From Planococcus antarcticus DSM 14505 (GTDB lineage: Bacteria > Bacillota > Bacilli > Bacillales_A > Planococcaceae), in assembly GCF_001687565.2 (NCBI RefSeq), contig NZ_CP016534.2:1864501-1928500 (forward strand): a stretch of DNA of 64,000 bases. The letters run 5' to 3'. A model generated the notes under the pieces. That model was not told where the DNA came from. It saw nothing but the letters and a program-made list of their open reading frames with translations, and searched no databases. The position numbers and the translations under genes were made by a program. Below, one piece after another: positions 45,897 to 53,461 of the stretch (position 1 is the stretch's first letter; every line of letters begins with the position of its first letter).

Positions 45897-45925
45897 AATC
45901 CCCGCTTTTTACAGCGGGGATTTTT
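45897..45925. terminator. Terminator after nat
   Basis: AATCCCCGCT pairs with AGCGGGGATT followed by TTTTT; also suits the converging BtuF-like gene. Confidence 0.85.
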
Positions 45926-45932
45926 GCCGATT

Positions 45933-46877
45933 TTATTCAAATGCTTCCGGGTACACAGTTTCAGCTACTAATTTAACGGCATCTCCAATTCTCGGTCCCG
46001 GGCGTGAAGTAATGTCTGAATCCAGGAAATAGACCTGATCGTTCTGAATGGCTTCGATGTCGTTCCAGCCTTCACGAGCTTTGATGTCGTCAATAGGATT
46101 TTCTACATAAGAAACTGTTGTGGCAATGATTTTTGGATTCCGATCGATAACTTCTTCTTCAGAAATCTGCGGCCACCCTTCAAGATCACCAAACAAATTT
46201 TCTACATTAGCATGGTTTAATATCTCCTGCTGGAAAGTTTTTTGGCCGGCAGTATAGATTTCCGGCGAAGGACTAATTTCGAAATAGAGCTGTTTTTTTT
46301 CTTCTACTGAAGCCAGTTTTTCCTCAACGCCTTCAATTTGCTGTTGGATAGAGCCAATCAGTTCCTCGCCCTTATCTTCAAGTCCCATGACAGTGGAAAT
46401 TTGTTCGATGTCCCCATATACATCCTCAAAGGATTGGGCTGACTCAATGACAAACACTTGGATTCCTGCTGCTTCTAAATCCTCATAGCCAGTTGGTGCC
46501 CCTGTAGAATAGCCGATGACAACATCAGGCTCCATTTCAATGATGCGTTCTGCGTTAAACGCCACGGAATCGGAAACACGCTCCACTTCAGATGCTTCAG
46601 CCGGGTAATTGTCATAATCTGTCACGCCGACAATTTGATTTCCTGCTCCAATTTCATAAAGAATTTCGGTATTGCTTGGGATTAACGACACGACAGTTGC
46701 TGGAACTTCTTCAAATGTCAGTTCCTTGTCCAAGTCATCAGTTACTGAATAACTTGACTGCTCTTCGGATTCAGTTGCTATTTCAGGAGATTCTGTTTCA
46801 GTAGTATTGGATTGGCATGCTCCTAGAGCTAAAGCCACTGCTCCGATGGATACGTACTTGAATAGGGTTGTTTTCAT
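45933..46877 (-). CDS. BtuF/FhuD-like ABC transporter substrate-binding lipoprotein
   Basis: A 314-residue periplasmic-binding protein (class III). Signal MKTTLFKYVSIGAVALALGAC has the lipobox LGAC. The body has VVSLIPSNTEILYEIGAGNQIVGVTDYDNYP and EMEPDVVIGYS, typical of vitamin B12 and siderophore binders. Because it lies behind a cobalamin riboswitch with an adenosyltransferase-like gene, B12 or a corrinoid is the likely ligand. The permease and ATPase are not next to it, so it must use subunits coded elsewhere. The start overlaps the preceding stop by one base (TAATG). Confidence 0.9.
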   Translation of the reverse strand: MKTTLFKYVSIGAVALALGACQSNTTETESPEIATESEEQSSYSVTDDLDKELTFEEVPATVVSLIPSNTEILYEIGAGNQIVGVTDYDNYPAEASEVERVSDSVAFNAERIIEMEPDVVIGYSTGAPTGYEDLEAAGIQVFVIESAQSFEDVYGDIEQISTVMGLEDKGEELIGSIQQQIEGVEEKLASVEEKKQLYFEISPSPEIYTAGQKTFQQEILNHANVENLFGDLEGWPQISEEEVIDRNPKIIATTVSYVENPIDDIKAREGWNDIEAIQNDQVYFLDSDITSRPGPRIGDAVKLVAETVYPEAFE

Positions 46878-47422
46878 TAGTTGTTAGCCACTTCTTTCTT
46901 TTTGGGTTTTGTTGGATAAGATTTGCTGACAAACGGGATTTCTTGCACGTCATGATGCTGATTGACATAAACAGCCATCGTAAATAGGACATTCGCTAAA
47001 AGATTGGCATAATCAAAGAGGATTTCAGGCACTTCACGTTCCAAACTCACTTTATGTAAGGCACGTACTGATTTTTTTGCCTCGCTGCGGCATACGTGTA
47101 ACACACAGGCAGCTTGAGTTCCTTGCGGCAAAACAAAATTGCCGATTTTGTCCCTTGTGAAGTTTACATAATAATCATACATGTCACTTAGCTCGATCAG
47201 ATCTTCCTCATGAACGGCTATTTTACCGCGAACAGAGCCGTTTAAATGATAAGCCATAGGTTGTAGAATCCGCAGATCTCGTTGTACAGCTTCTACATCT
47301 TGGGTCAATGACAAGGCTTCTCCGATTCGGGTGGTTAACGAATCAGTCCTAATTTCAAAATCCACAGTGGCTGCGGATTCCCGCATAAATGGATAGCAAA
47401 GATAACGCATGTCTTTTTTCAT
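46877..47422 (-). CDS. Cobalamin adenosyltransferase-like protein
   Basis: A 181-residue protein related to PduO-type ATP:cob(I)alamin adenosyltransferases, with helices and the VCRSEAKKSVRALHK region equivalent to the family's RxxCRRAER motif. The active enzyme attaches adenosyl to cobalt to make coenzyme B12. Some key arginines are changed, so it may be a divergent member. The start at 47422 is 7 bases after GAGTGAGGTG; the open frame upstream to 47503 runs through the riboswitch terminator. First gene of the B12-controlled operon. Confidence 0.75.
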   Translation of the reverse strand: MKKDMRYLCYPFMRESAATVDFEIRTDSLTTRIGEALSLTQDVEAVQRDLRILQPMAYHLNGSVRGKIAVHEEDLIELSDMYDYYVNFTRDKIGNFVLPQGTQAACVLHVCRSEAKKSVRALHKVSLEREVPEILFDYANLLANVLFTMAVYVNQHHDVQEIPFVSKSYPTKPKKKEVANN

Positions 47423-47485
47423 CAATTTCACCTCACTCTGGTTTGGTTTGGTGAAAATCACTGCATTGAACGCTCTCGTAAAACA

Positions 47486-47516
47486 ACAAAAAGCCGCCCT
47501 CAAAAAAGGGCGGCGG
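47486..47516 (-). terminator. Attenuator terminator of the cobalamin riboswitch
   Basis: On the minus strand GCCGCCCT-TTTTTG-AGGGCGGC is followed by TTTTTG, between the aptamer and the first gene. When B12 is bound, transcription should stop here. Confidence 0.85.
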
Positions 47517-47607
47517 CATAGCTATTCAGAGACATACTTCAGTAGTCAAAAATAGACATTTTGCCGTATGATTCCCTTATCTTCCGAAGAGTAAAAATAC
47601 GTTCAAA

Positions 47608-47780
47608 AAAAGGTAGGTCTCCTGGCTTGTGCATCGATTTACTCTAAGAACCTTCCCGTCTAGATGATTTAAATCATCTAGACAGTGGCATTTTCTTATT
47701 TCATACGCACTTACAGTTGCGGAAACAGCACCGGAATTTAACCGGGTTCCCTGTTATGCTGACAAATCAGCACCTTTTTT
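47608..47780 (-). ncRNA. Adenosylcobalamin riboswitch
   Basis: On the minus strand the conserved core is complete: GGTGC near the 5' end, GGGAA...CCGGTTAAATTCCGG, the segment CTGTTTCCGCAACTGTAAGTGCG, the B12 box GCCACTG (47700-47694), GGGAAGG, and the closing AAGCCAGGAGACCTACC. A perfect 13-bp hairpin (GTCTAGATGATTT and complement) forms the variable arm. It lies upstream of the adenosyltransferase-like gene with a terminator between them, so the operon should be shut off by B12. Confidence 0.95.
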
Positions 47781-47848
47781 CTGCATGATTATTCACTTAA
47801 TCCAAGTGTAGCATATTCTTTACGAGAAAAGACGTACTTAAAAAACGA

Positions 47849-48802
47849 TTATTCTTGATTTGTCAGCAGTTTCACTTTTCTTGGTTCAGCAAAAACGATT
47901 CGTTTATGCCAACGTAAATAAGGAGCATGCTCTGGTGATACGGGTATTTTCACACCTTTTTTCAATCGGTAGATCGAGTAATCCTCTTCTGGAATTTGAC
48001 TCGAGACATGGAGACGTCCTCCCCCGGTAAAAGCGATGAACCCGGCTGAATATAAAGCGGAATGGTTGGCACAAAGTAAGACGCCATTAAAAGGATCTAG
48101 CCGATCTTCAGCTGAGCTGTCTTTCCAAGGCTTCGCGTGAGTCGCTTTCAACACATCGACAATGGCAATTCCACAAAGTGGACATTCGCCATTCCAAAGC
48201 GGCAATAAGCTTTCCCTAAATTGTTCTTTTCCTCTACGCATTTTCGTTTTAATTTCCAATTCTGCTTCAGCAATCAAGCTGAGTAATGGGTCATGCTCAG
48301 TTTTTTTGACGACTTCCATTGATAATTCTAGCTGTTCTACTTCCAAAGTAAAAATATTTAACGAACTGATCAGTTCTAAAAACTTCATCGCCAGTTCTTC
48401 ATTGCACGGATATAAATAGCCTGAATTTCCACTAGCATCTTCTTGAAATGCCGCGTATTTTACTGGCAACAAAGGCTCAATTTCCCGGAAAAACTCCTTG
48501 ACCGATAACGGGTTTTCCAATTCGCGATAAACGGCCCGTGCGATAAATGCATCTTCAGTACCGTCCTGCTGCTCATCCGTATTTTTTGGTTTTGTCCCAT
48601 TTCTGCAATCTTCTCGTACATGGCTGATTGCTACCAAAAATCCTTTTACATAATGAAATACGATATCGCCTTTCTTCAACTCCTGCATCCGGTACCAAGA
48701 ATGCGGCACCATGCCTGACTTGTCGATCTGTGGCGTCCAAAGAACCCCGGCACTCTGTTCTCCCTGATAGGTCTCCCCTTGCATAACAATAAAACTATTC
48801 AT
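47849..48802 (-). CDS. EVE/PUA-like plus HNH nuclease, possible modification-dependent restriction enzyme
   Basis: A 317-residue protein from ATG at 48802, 6 bases after AGGAGGAT. Residues 1-155 look like an EVE/PUA-like pocket (FIVMQGETYQGEQSAGVLWTPQ, GDIVFHYVKGFLVAISHV), the sort that flips out modified bases. The C-terminal part is an HNH nuclease: CPLCGI, THAKPWKDSSAEDRLDPFNGVLLCANHSALYSAGFI. EVE-HNH fusions are known type IV-like restriction enzymes that cut hydroxymethylated or methylated phage DNA. Here no partner methylase is seen nearby, which fits. Sits next to a repeat-rich gap. Confidence 0.8.
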   Translation of the reverse strand: MNSFIVMQGETYQGEQSAGVLWTPQIDKSGMVPHSWYRMQELKKGDIVFHYVKGFLVAISHVREDCRNGTKPKNTDEQQDGTEDAFIARAVYRELENPLSVKEFFREIEPLLPVKYAAFQEDASGNSGYLYPCNEELAMKFLELISSLNIFTLEVEQLELSMEVVKKTEHDPLLSLIAEAELEIKTKMRRGKEQFRESLLPLWNGECPLCGIAIVDVLKATHAKPWKDSSAEDRLDPFNGVLLCANHSALYSAGFIAFTGGGRLHVSSQIPEEDYSIYRLKKGVKIPVSPEHAPYLRWHKRIVFAEPRKVKLLTNQE

Positions 48803-48920
48803 GAATATCCTCCTAATGATGTTGATGCTCAAATCCATTCAATTCTATGTAGTAAAACAGATTATTCGAATCTAAACGCTTATCTCTAGTTTAACCCAAA
48901 TCAAAAGCATTTGCCGGGTT

Positions 48921-49260
48921 AACGAAAAGCGAAAGCAGCCGTTTAGACCCGACAAGCGCTGGAAGCCTTACCGGTGATGGTGTTTTTTACCATCGCTGGT
49001 AAGGCTTAAGCGACTCGAGGGGCTGGCTGCTGAAGCCTAGACAACGAAAAGCGGAAGCAGCCGTTTAGATTCGACGGGCATAAGACGCGCCGGCGAAGCG
49101 TCGTTCTTCAGCCGCACAGCCGGCGTGGCTTATGACCCTAGAATCTGGCTGCTGGAGCCTGGACAACGAAAAGCGGAAGTGCCCGTGTAGCTCTTATGAC
49201 CCAAAGAGCTGGGCGCTGAAGCCTGGACATTGAAAAGCGAAAGTGCCCGTTTAACACCGC
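48921..49260. repeat. Tandem extragenic hairpin repeats, 3.5 units
   Basis: Four units start with (A)ACGAAAAGCGGAAG(C/T): at 48921, 49043, 49165 and 49229 (last one partial, ATTGAAAAGCGAAAG). Starts are spaced 122, 122 and 64 bases. Each full unit ends (T/G)GCTG(A/G)AGCCT(G/A)GAC, so that GCAGCC or GCCC near its start pairs with GGCTGC or GGGC at its end. Middle parts differ and carry own hairpins (for example ACCGGTGATGG/CCATCGCTGGT). GC is high compared with flanks. They look like mobile extragenic repeats known in Bacillaceae relatives. Confidence 0.8.
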
Positions 49261-49298
49261 AATAATCCATAACTCTATTCCCAATCCTAACCTTTTCT

Positions 49299-50084
49299 TT
49301 ATATCTCTCCAATCGAAGCTGTCTTCCGAGGAGTGGTAGCTTTATACCATTGATAGCAAAGGATGACGATAATGGCCAGCTCGATAAAGTCGCCACCATA
49401 ATACATGACCATGCCCCCCGCTTCCGCCTGTGCCCGTGGAACATTTGCAGGAGGATTGGCGTAAATAATTTTCGACAGGATTTTGTGTGCTGCCAAAGAC
49501 AGAATAAGAACAATCGAACGAAACAGGTAGCTTAGGCGATGTGCTGTCACATCGATATAAATAATGGAAGCGGTAAACAGGTAGCCAGCTAAAAAGACAT
49601 GGAGATGGACAATGGCATAAACAATCAATGACTGATGCATCCATCCGAACAAGTTGGATAGATACAGAATGTACAAGCCACCAGTATTGAGAACCAAAGC
49701 AACAGCCGGATTGCTCAATAGCATGAAGGGCCGACTTTTTAAAATGAACGACACGTTTCTCGCCACTCGGACAGGTAGCGACCTCAACAGTAAAGTCATG
49801 GGCATCGCTAGCAACAGCAATAAAGGTGCCAGCATACCGAGCAGCAAATGCGTCCACATATGACCAACAAAATGGGCCTGTGCAAAATCTGCTAAGGGCC
49901 CTGTAAAGGTAATGGCAATGGTAAAAATTCCAAAACTCCATAAAAAAATGCGGTACAGAGGCCACGCTTTATACCGCAGACTCGTCAATACAGCAGCCAG
50001 TGGATACAGCAGAAATGCCGTGAAAAGCAAAACGACAACCGCTGCCTCCAGACTTGCTATTCCTGGTTGCAAATTATGCTCCAT
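49299..50084 (-). CDS. CtaG-like cytochrome oxidase assembly membrane protein
   Basis: About 261 residues with seven transmembrane helices, matching the Caa3_CtaG family (DUF1404-like): FTGPLADFAQAHFVGHMWTHLLLGMLAPLLLLLAMP has the conserved H-x-x-x-H pair, then HQSLIVYAIVHLHVFLAGYLFTASI and a late AGGMVMYYGGDFIE. In Bacillus, CtaG is needed for active caa3 oxidase, perhaps in copper delivery to CuA. The start at 50084 follows ATAGGGG; an in-frame upstream start (50123) is hydrophilic. No oxidase genes are near. Confidence 0.87.
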   Translation of the reverse strand: MEHNLQPGIASLEAAVVVLLFTAFLLYPLAAVLTSLRYKAWPLYRIFLWSFGIFTIAITFTGPLADFAQAHFVGHMWTHLLLGMLAPLLLLLAMPMTLLLRSLPVRVARNVSFILKSRPFMLLSNPAVALVLNTGGLYILYLSNLFGWMHQSLIVYAIVHLHVFLAGYLFTASIIYIDVTAHRLSYLFRSIVLILSLAAHKILSKIIYANPPANVPRAQAEAGGMVMYYGGDFIELAIIVILCYQWYKATTPRKTASIGEI

Positions 50085-50203
50085 TCGACATCCCCTATCC
50101 TTCGTTCCATTATCTCGGTCCATTTCACTCTGATTTAACTTTCTCTTTATCTACTCTACCCGAATTGGCTGCATGCTATGTACGAGCAGTCGATTTCAAT
50201 AAG

Positions 50204-50240
50204 AAAAGACAGCCACTTTACTGAAAAAGCGGCTGTCTTG
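50204..50240 (-). terminator. Terminator of the diguanylate cyclase gene
   Basis: On the minus strand AAGACAGCCGC pairs with GTGGCTGTCTT and is followed by TTCTT. Confidence 0.7.
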
Positions 50241-50254
50241 CTTTAGTTGGTTTT

Positions 50255-51376
50255 TCAAGCTTGCGCTTTGAGAACTTCCCTATCCTCTGTTGCAGCAAAA
50301 GCTGATACTTGATTTCTACCGCTCCGTTTGGATTGGTATAAAGCTTGGTCTGCTTCATCAATCAACTGATCAAGAGATTTATGGTAGGAATCCAGGCTGA
50401 CCCCCATCGATACCGTCAGCTTACCTTCAGGCTGGAGCTCTTCGCCGTCAAAATGATGTTGTTCGATTCCAATACGCACTTTTTCAGCAATTGCCATTGC
50501 TTCAGAGTTGTCAGACGGATCGGTAATACAGAAGATGAATTCTTCACCACCGTACCGCGCCACATAATCTTTATTGCGCGTATTGTCTTGCATTAATTGA
50601 CCAATCGACCGCAGCACAACATCTCCTTTTTGATGCCCGTGGTGATCATTATAAGATTTGAAGTAATCTACATCTAGCATGACGATGGATACTGGGACGT
50701 GTTGCGCGACCAAGGTCTGAACTTTGTTCCTAAAATAGCGCATATTGGGCAATTGCGTCAAAGGATCCTGATTCGAAAAAGACTCCAGTTCTTTCCGGAG
50801 GAGAATGTGATGATTTTCTCCATTGGCGATCAAGCCCATTGACAGAACAGCAATTCCTGCGAAAACAGCCATCGTAATAGTGATGAACAATGTGGCGGGT
50901 GTTGTAGTCAACATCCATACTGATTTCAAAAGTTCGAAAATCAACCAACCAACCATCATCCTTTTGACATCTAGTAAAGTAAAAAATTTGTTAGCTGTTT
51001 TTTTGTCCCGGAACAGACTGCCCAGAATGACCGGGAATATTATCGTCTGTAGAATCCCTTCAATTACAGTGGGTCCTCCAAAAGAAAAACGGTAGAAGGA
51101 AGGGAAAATCGCAGACAGGACCCCGACCTTCCATCCACCGACAAAGGAAATGAAATAAAGCGGAACTTCCCGCAGATCCAATCTCATGCCATTATAGAAA
51201 AACGGATTGTACATCACCGAAAAAGTCATAAAACTAACAAATAATACACTCAATGCCACTAACATTTTCGATTCAGTCAAATCAGGAAATAGCACTTCTT
51301 TTACCTTTAAAGCTAAATACAATAAAGCAATGATTAATGCCATATTCTCAAGAAAGAAAAAAAGTAATGAATTCAT
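50255..51376 (-). CDS. Membrane-bound diguanylate cyclase
   Basis: A 373-residue GGDEF protein. Residues 1-190 form five to six membrane helices of the 5TM-5TMR_LYT type, which sense a ligand or the cell wall. The GGDEF domain (195-365) has the full catalytic GGEEF (276-280) and the product-inhibition I-site RNKD (267-270), so it should make cyclic-di-GMP from two GTP and be feedback-controlled. It balances the PAS-GGDEF-EAL phosphodiesterase at 11-13 kb. Monocistronic. Confidence 0.94.
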   Translation of the reverse strand: MNSLLFFFLENMALIIALLYLALKVKEVLFPDLTESKMLVALSVLFVSFMTFSVMYNPFFYNGMRLDLREVPLYFISFVGGWKVGVLSAIFPSFYRFSFGGPTVIEGILQTIIFPVILGSLFRDKKTANKFFTLLDVKRMMVGWLIFELLKSVWMLTTTPATLFITITMAVFAGIAVLSMGLIANGENHHILLRKELESFSNQDPLTQLPNMRYFRNKVQTLVAQHVPVSIVMLDVDYFKSYNDHHGHQKGDVVLRSIGQLMQDNTRNKDYVARYGGEEFIFCITDPSDNSEAMAIAEKVRIGIEQHHFDGEELQPEGKLTVSMGVSLDSYHKSLDQLIDEADQALYQSKRSGRNQVSAFAATEDREVLKAQA

Positions 51377-51518
51377 TGATGCATCTCCTAATAAAAGCTT
51401 TCCTTTAACAGTTTACATTTTTTACATCTCGAAATACAGATAAACTACAATATTAGCCAAATTTATGTATAGAATGCAACAGTAATTAGTTATTTCCAAC
51501 GAGTATTTTCCTTTGAAC

Positions 51519-51567
51519 AAAAAAAGCTCTCCACCAGCTATCTTTCCAGACTGGTTGAAGAGCTTTA
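51519..51567 (-). terminator. Terminator of the GNAT gene
   Basis: AAAGCTCTTCAACCAG (minus strand) pairs with CTGGTGGAGAGCTTT and is followed by TTTT. Confidence 0.75.
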
Positions 51568-51581
51568 ATAGAGTTAAAACA

Positions 51582-52070
51582 TTATAGCAGTTTCGACATG
51601 TACAACTCGTTGACATACTTGCTGTCTATCAGTAGCGAATCTCGCTTTAGCCCTTCCACTGCGAACCCCATTTTTTTATACAAAGCAATCGCGGATTGGT
51701 TATGCTCTAGTACAGTCAGTTCAATGCGATGAAGTTCCAAATCTTTTGCCCATTGTTCCAAGGCCAGAAACAGTTGTGTCCCTATTCCTTTACCCCGCTC
51801 TCCTTGCTGCACACCTATCGCTACATGAACGCAATGCTGTTTGCGTTTGACGCCTTCATTCATTGCAAACAAATAGCCTTTCAACTCAATCTTTTCATCT
51901 GCTACTAAAACGATCGATTTATGGTCCATGGAAAATAGCCGTTTCTGTAGCTGCTCGGACGTGGTTTTTCGCTCTCCCGGCTCAAACAGCATAAAACCTG
52001 ATTTTTCCACACGCTTCATTAAATCTGCTAATTGCTGGGCATCGGCTGGAACCGCTTGTCTAATCTTCAT
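51582..52070 (-). CDS. GNAT family N-acetyltransferase
   Basis: A 162-residue acetyltransferase. The acetyl-CoA loop GVQQGERGKGIGTQLF carries the Q/RxxGxG/A signature; LTVLEHNQSAIALYKKMGFAVEG is motif B. Other parts are FMLFEPGERKTTSEQL, as in putative ribosomal or small-molecule acetylases. AGGAGG lies before the ATG. The MFS transporter gene ends 31 bases upstream of its start, so they may be cotranscribed. Confidence 0.92.
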   Translation of the reverse strand: MKIRQAVPADAQQLADLMKRVEKSGFMLFEPGERKTTSEQLQKRLFSMDHKSIVLVADEKIELKGYLFAMNEGVKRKQHCVHVAIGVQQGERGKGIGTQLFLALEQWAKDLELHRIELTVLEHNQSAIALYKKMGFAVEGLKRDSLLIDSKYVNELYMSKLL

Positions 52071-52101
52071 GATTTTCCTCCTGGCATTTATTGTATTTTA
52101 T

Positions 52102-53364
52102 TCATCCTATTTTTTGGACAATTTCCCGCTTAGTCAATTGATCGTTCTTAGCTTTGCTAACAAACAATCCCGTGTAGACCAGCAGCGTACCAATCATCAA
52201 CAACACGCCCATATAGACGGACATCATAGTCGGAATCAGAAAGGCACCCAAGATAATGGTTGAACGAGCCAGCAAATCTGCTCCGCTAAAAGAAAAATTT
52301 GAGAAAGCAGAATAAGAGCCCCGCTTGTCTTCCGGAATCATATTCGCCATTTCTGCATTGCGGACCGGTGAATAAATCAATTCGCCGATGGTGCCGATCA
52401 AGTTGAACAAGATCAATAAGTACCAGCTGTTCGCAGAGGTAATGGTAATATAGCCGACGCTGTAAAGCAATAGCCCGGTCAACAGGACGTGCTGTTTGGA
52501 AAAACGGTCCGTAAATTTATTGATCATGAAAGTCAAGCAGACGACTAGCAGCATGTTTTGGATATTCAACAAACTCAACATGTGAACTCCTGCGACGTTA
52601 AAATCTGCGATGGCGAACGTCTCAAAACTTTCAGCAAGCCGGACGCCGATATAGCTGTTTAATGAAAACTCAGCCGAAAAGATGAACATGGAGCCGATCA
52701 CCACTTTAACAAAAGGGCGATCTTGAAATGCGACTTTGTAATTTTGCAGCAAATCGATCAGGACATTGTTATGCTGTTTTTTCAAACTCTGGACGCGTTC
52801 GTCTGTCAGCCAAATCTGGTAGGCAATCGGCAGGCTGGCAGATGTCACAGTCAAGAGAACGAACAGTTCGATCTGATGATTGAGATACAGTAAGCCGCCC
52901 AGTGCAGCGCCGATCGCCATTGACAGATTGACCATCCAGTAATCGATGGCATAAATTGCTTTGCGGTTTTCAGGAGTCGTTGAATCGATAATAATAGCAT
53001 GCATCGCCGGCCTGCCTAAGCTACTGGTAATGATAAAAATTACATACGCTAGTGCAAACAAGCCGATCCATTTGTCACTCGGCAACAGACTGAGTGCCAT
53101 CAGCAGGAACATGACAGCGCTAAGTGAAGAAGTCAACACCAGTACTTTTTTTCTCGAAAAACGATCGGAGATATAACCACCGATCAAATTGACAAAAAAA
53201 CCGATAAACACCGTGATAATCAGAAAGGAACCTGCCCAAACCTTACTCATTTCCTGTGCGAAAAACAAGGCCATGAACGGCATGACAGCTGAAGTAACAG
53301 CCCGGTTAAAAAAAGAAGTAATTAAACGTACTTTAATATTTTGTGGATAGTCTGTCCATTTCAT
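52102..53364 (-). CDS. MFS transporter
   Basis: A 420-residue, 12-helix major facilitator with motif A as GGYISDRFSRKKVL between helices 2 and 3. It is similar in form to the MDR-type exporters of Bacillus. It is divergently transcribed from an SgrR-like regulator 97 bases away, an arrangement that suggests the regulator controls it. In E. coli, SgrR controls the exporter SetA in the same functional pairing, so a sugar-phosphate-stress role is a guess worth testing. AAGGAGG precedes the start. Confidence 0.9.
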   Translation of the reverse strand: MKWTDYPQNIKVRLITSFFNRAVTSAVMPFMALFFAQEMSKVWAGSFLIITVFIGFFVNLIGGYISDRFSRKKVLVLTSSLSAVMFLLMALSLLPSDKWIGLFALAYVIFIITSSLGRPAMHAIIIDSTTPENRKAIYAIDYWMVNLSMAIGAALGGLLYLNHQIELFVLLTVTSASLPIAYQIWLTDERVQSLKKQHNNVLIDLLQNYKVAFQDRPFVKVVIGSMFIFSAEFSLNSYIGVRLAESFETFAIADFNVAGVHMLSLLNIQNMLLVVCLTFMINKFTDRFSKQHVLLTGLLLYSVGYITITSANSWYLLILFNLIGTIGELIYSPVRNAEMANMIPEDKRGSYSAFSNFSFSGADLLARSTIILGAFLIPTMMSVYMGVLLMIGTLLVYTGLFVSKAKNDQLTKREIVQKIG

Positions 53365-53377
53365 CTTGTCAGCCTCC

Positions 53378-53406
53378 TTCGTCTTATGTATATTAAACTA
53401 GACGAA
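53378..53406. promoter_or_regulatory. Candidate operator between MFS and SgrR-like genes
   Basis: TTCGTCT (53378-53384) and AGACGAA (53400-53406) are inverted copies 15 bases apart within the 97-base divergent region, flanked by AT-rich promoter-like sequence. Confidence 0.45.
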
Positions 53407-53461
53407 AGATACTAAAAATAGACAATTTTTAAAATCATGTCCACTTTTAAAAGGAGGCATC

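Noticed and set aside
47423..47503. N-terminal extension of the adenosyltransferase-like gene
   Set aside because: It covers the riboswitch terminator; the ATG at 47422 has a clear ribosome site.
48921..49260. CRISPR array
   Set aside because: Units are 64-122 bases with no constant spacer length and with internal hairpins; they are extragenic repeats.
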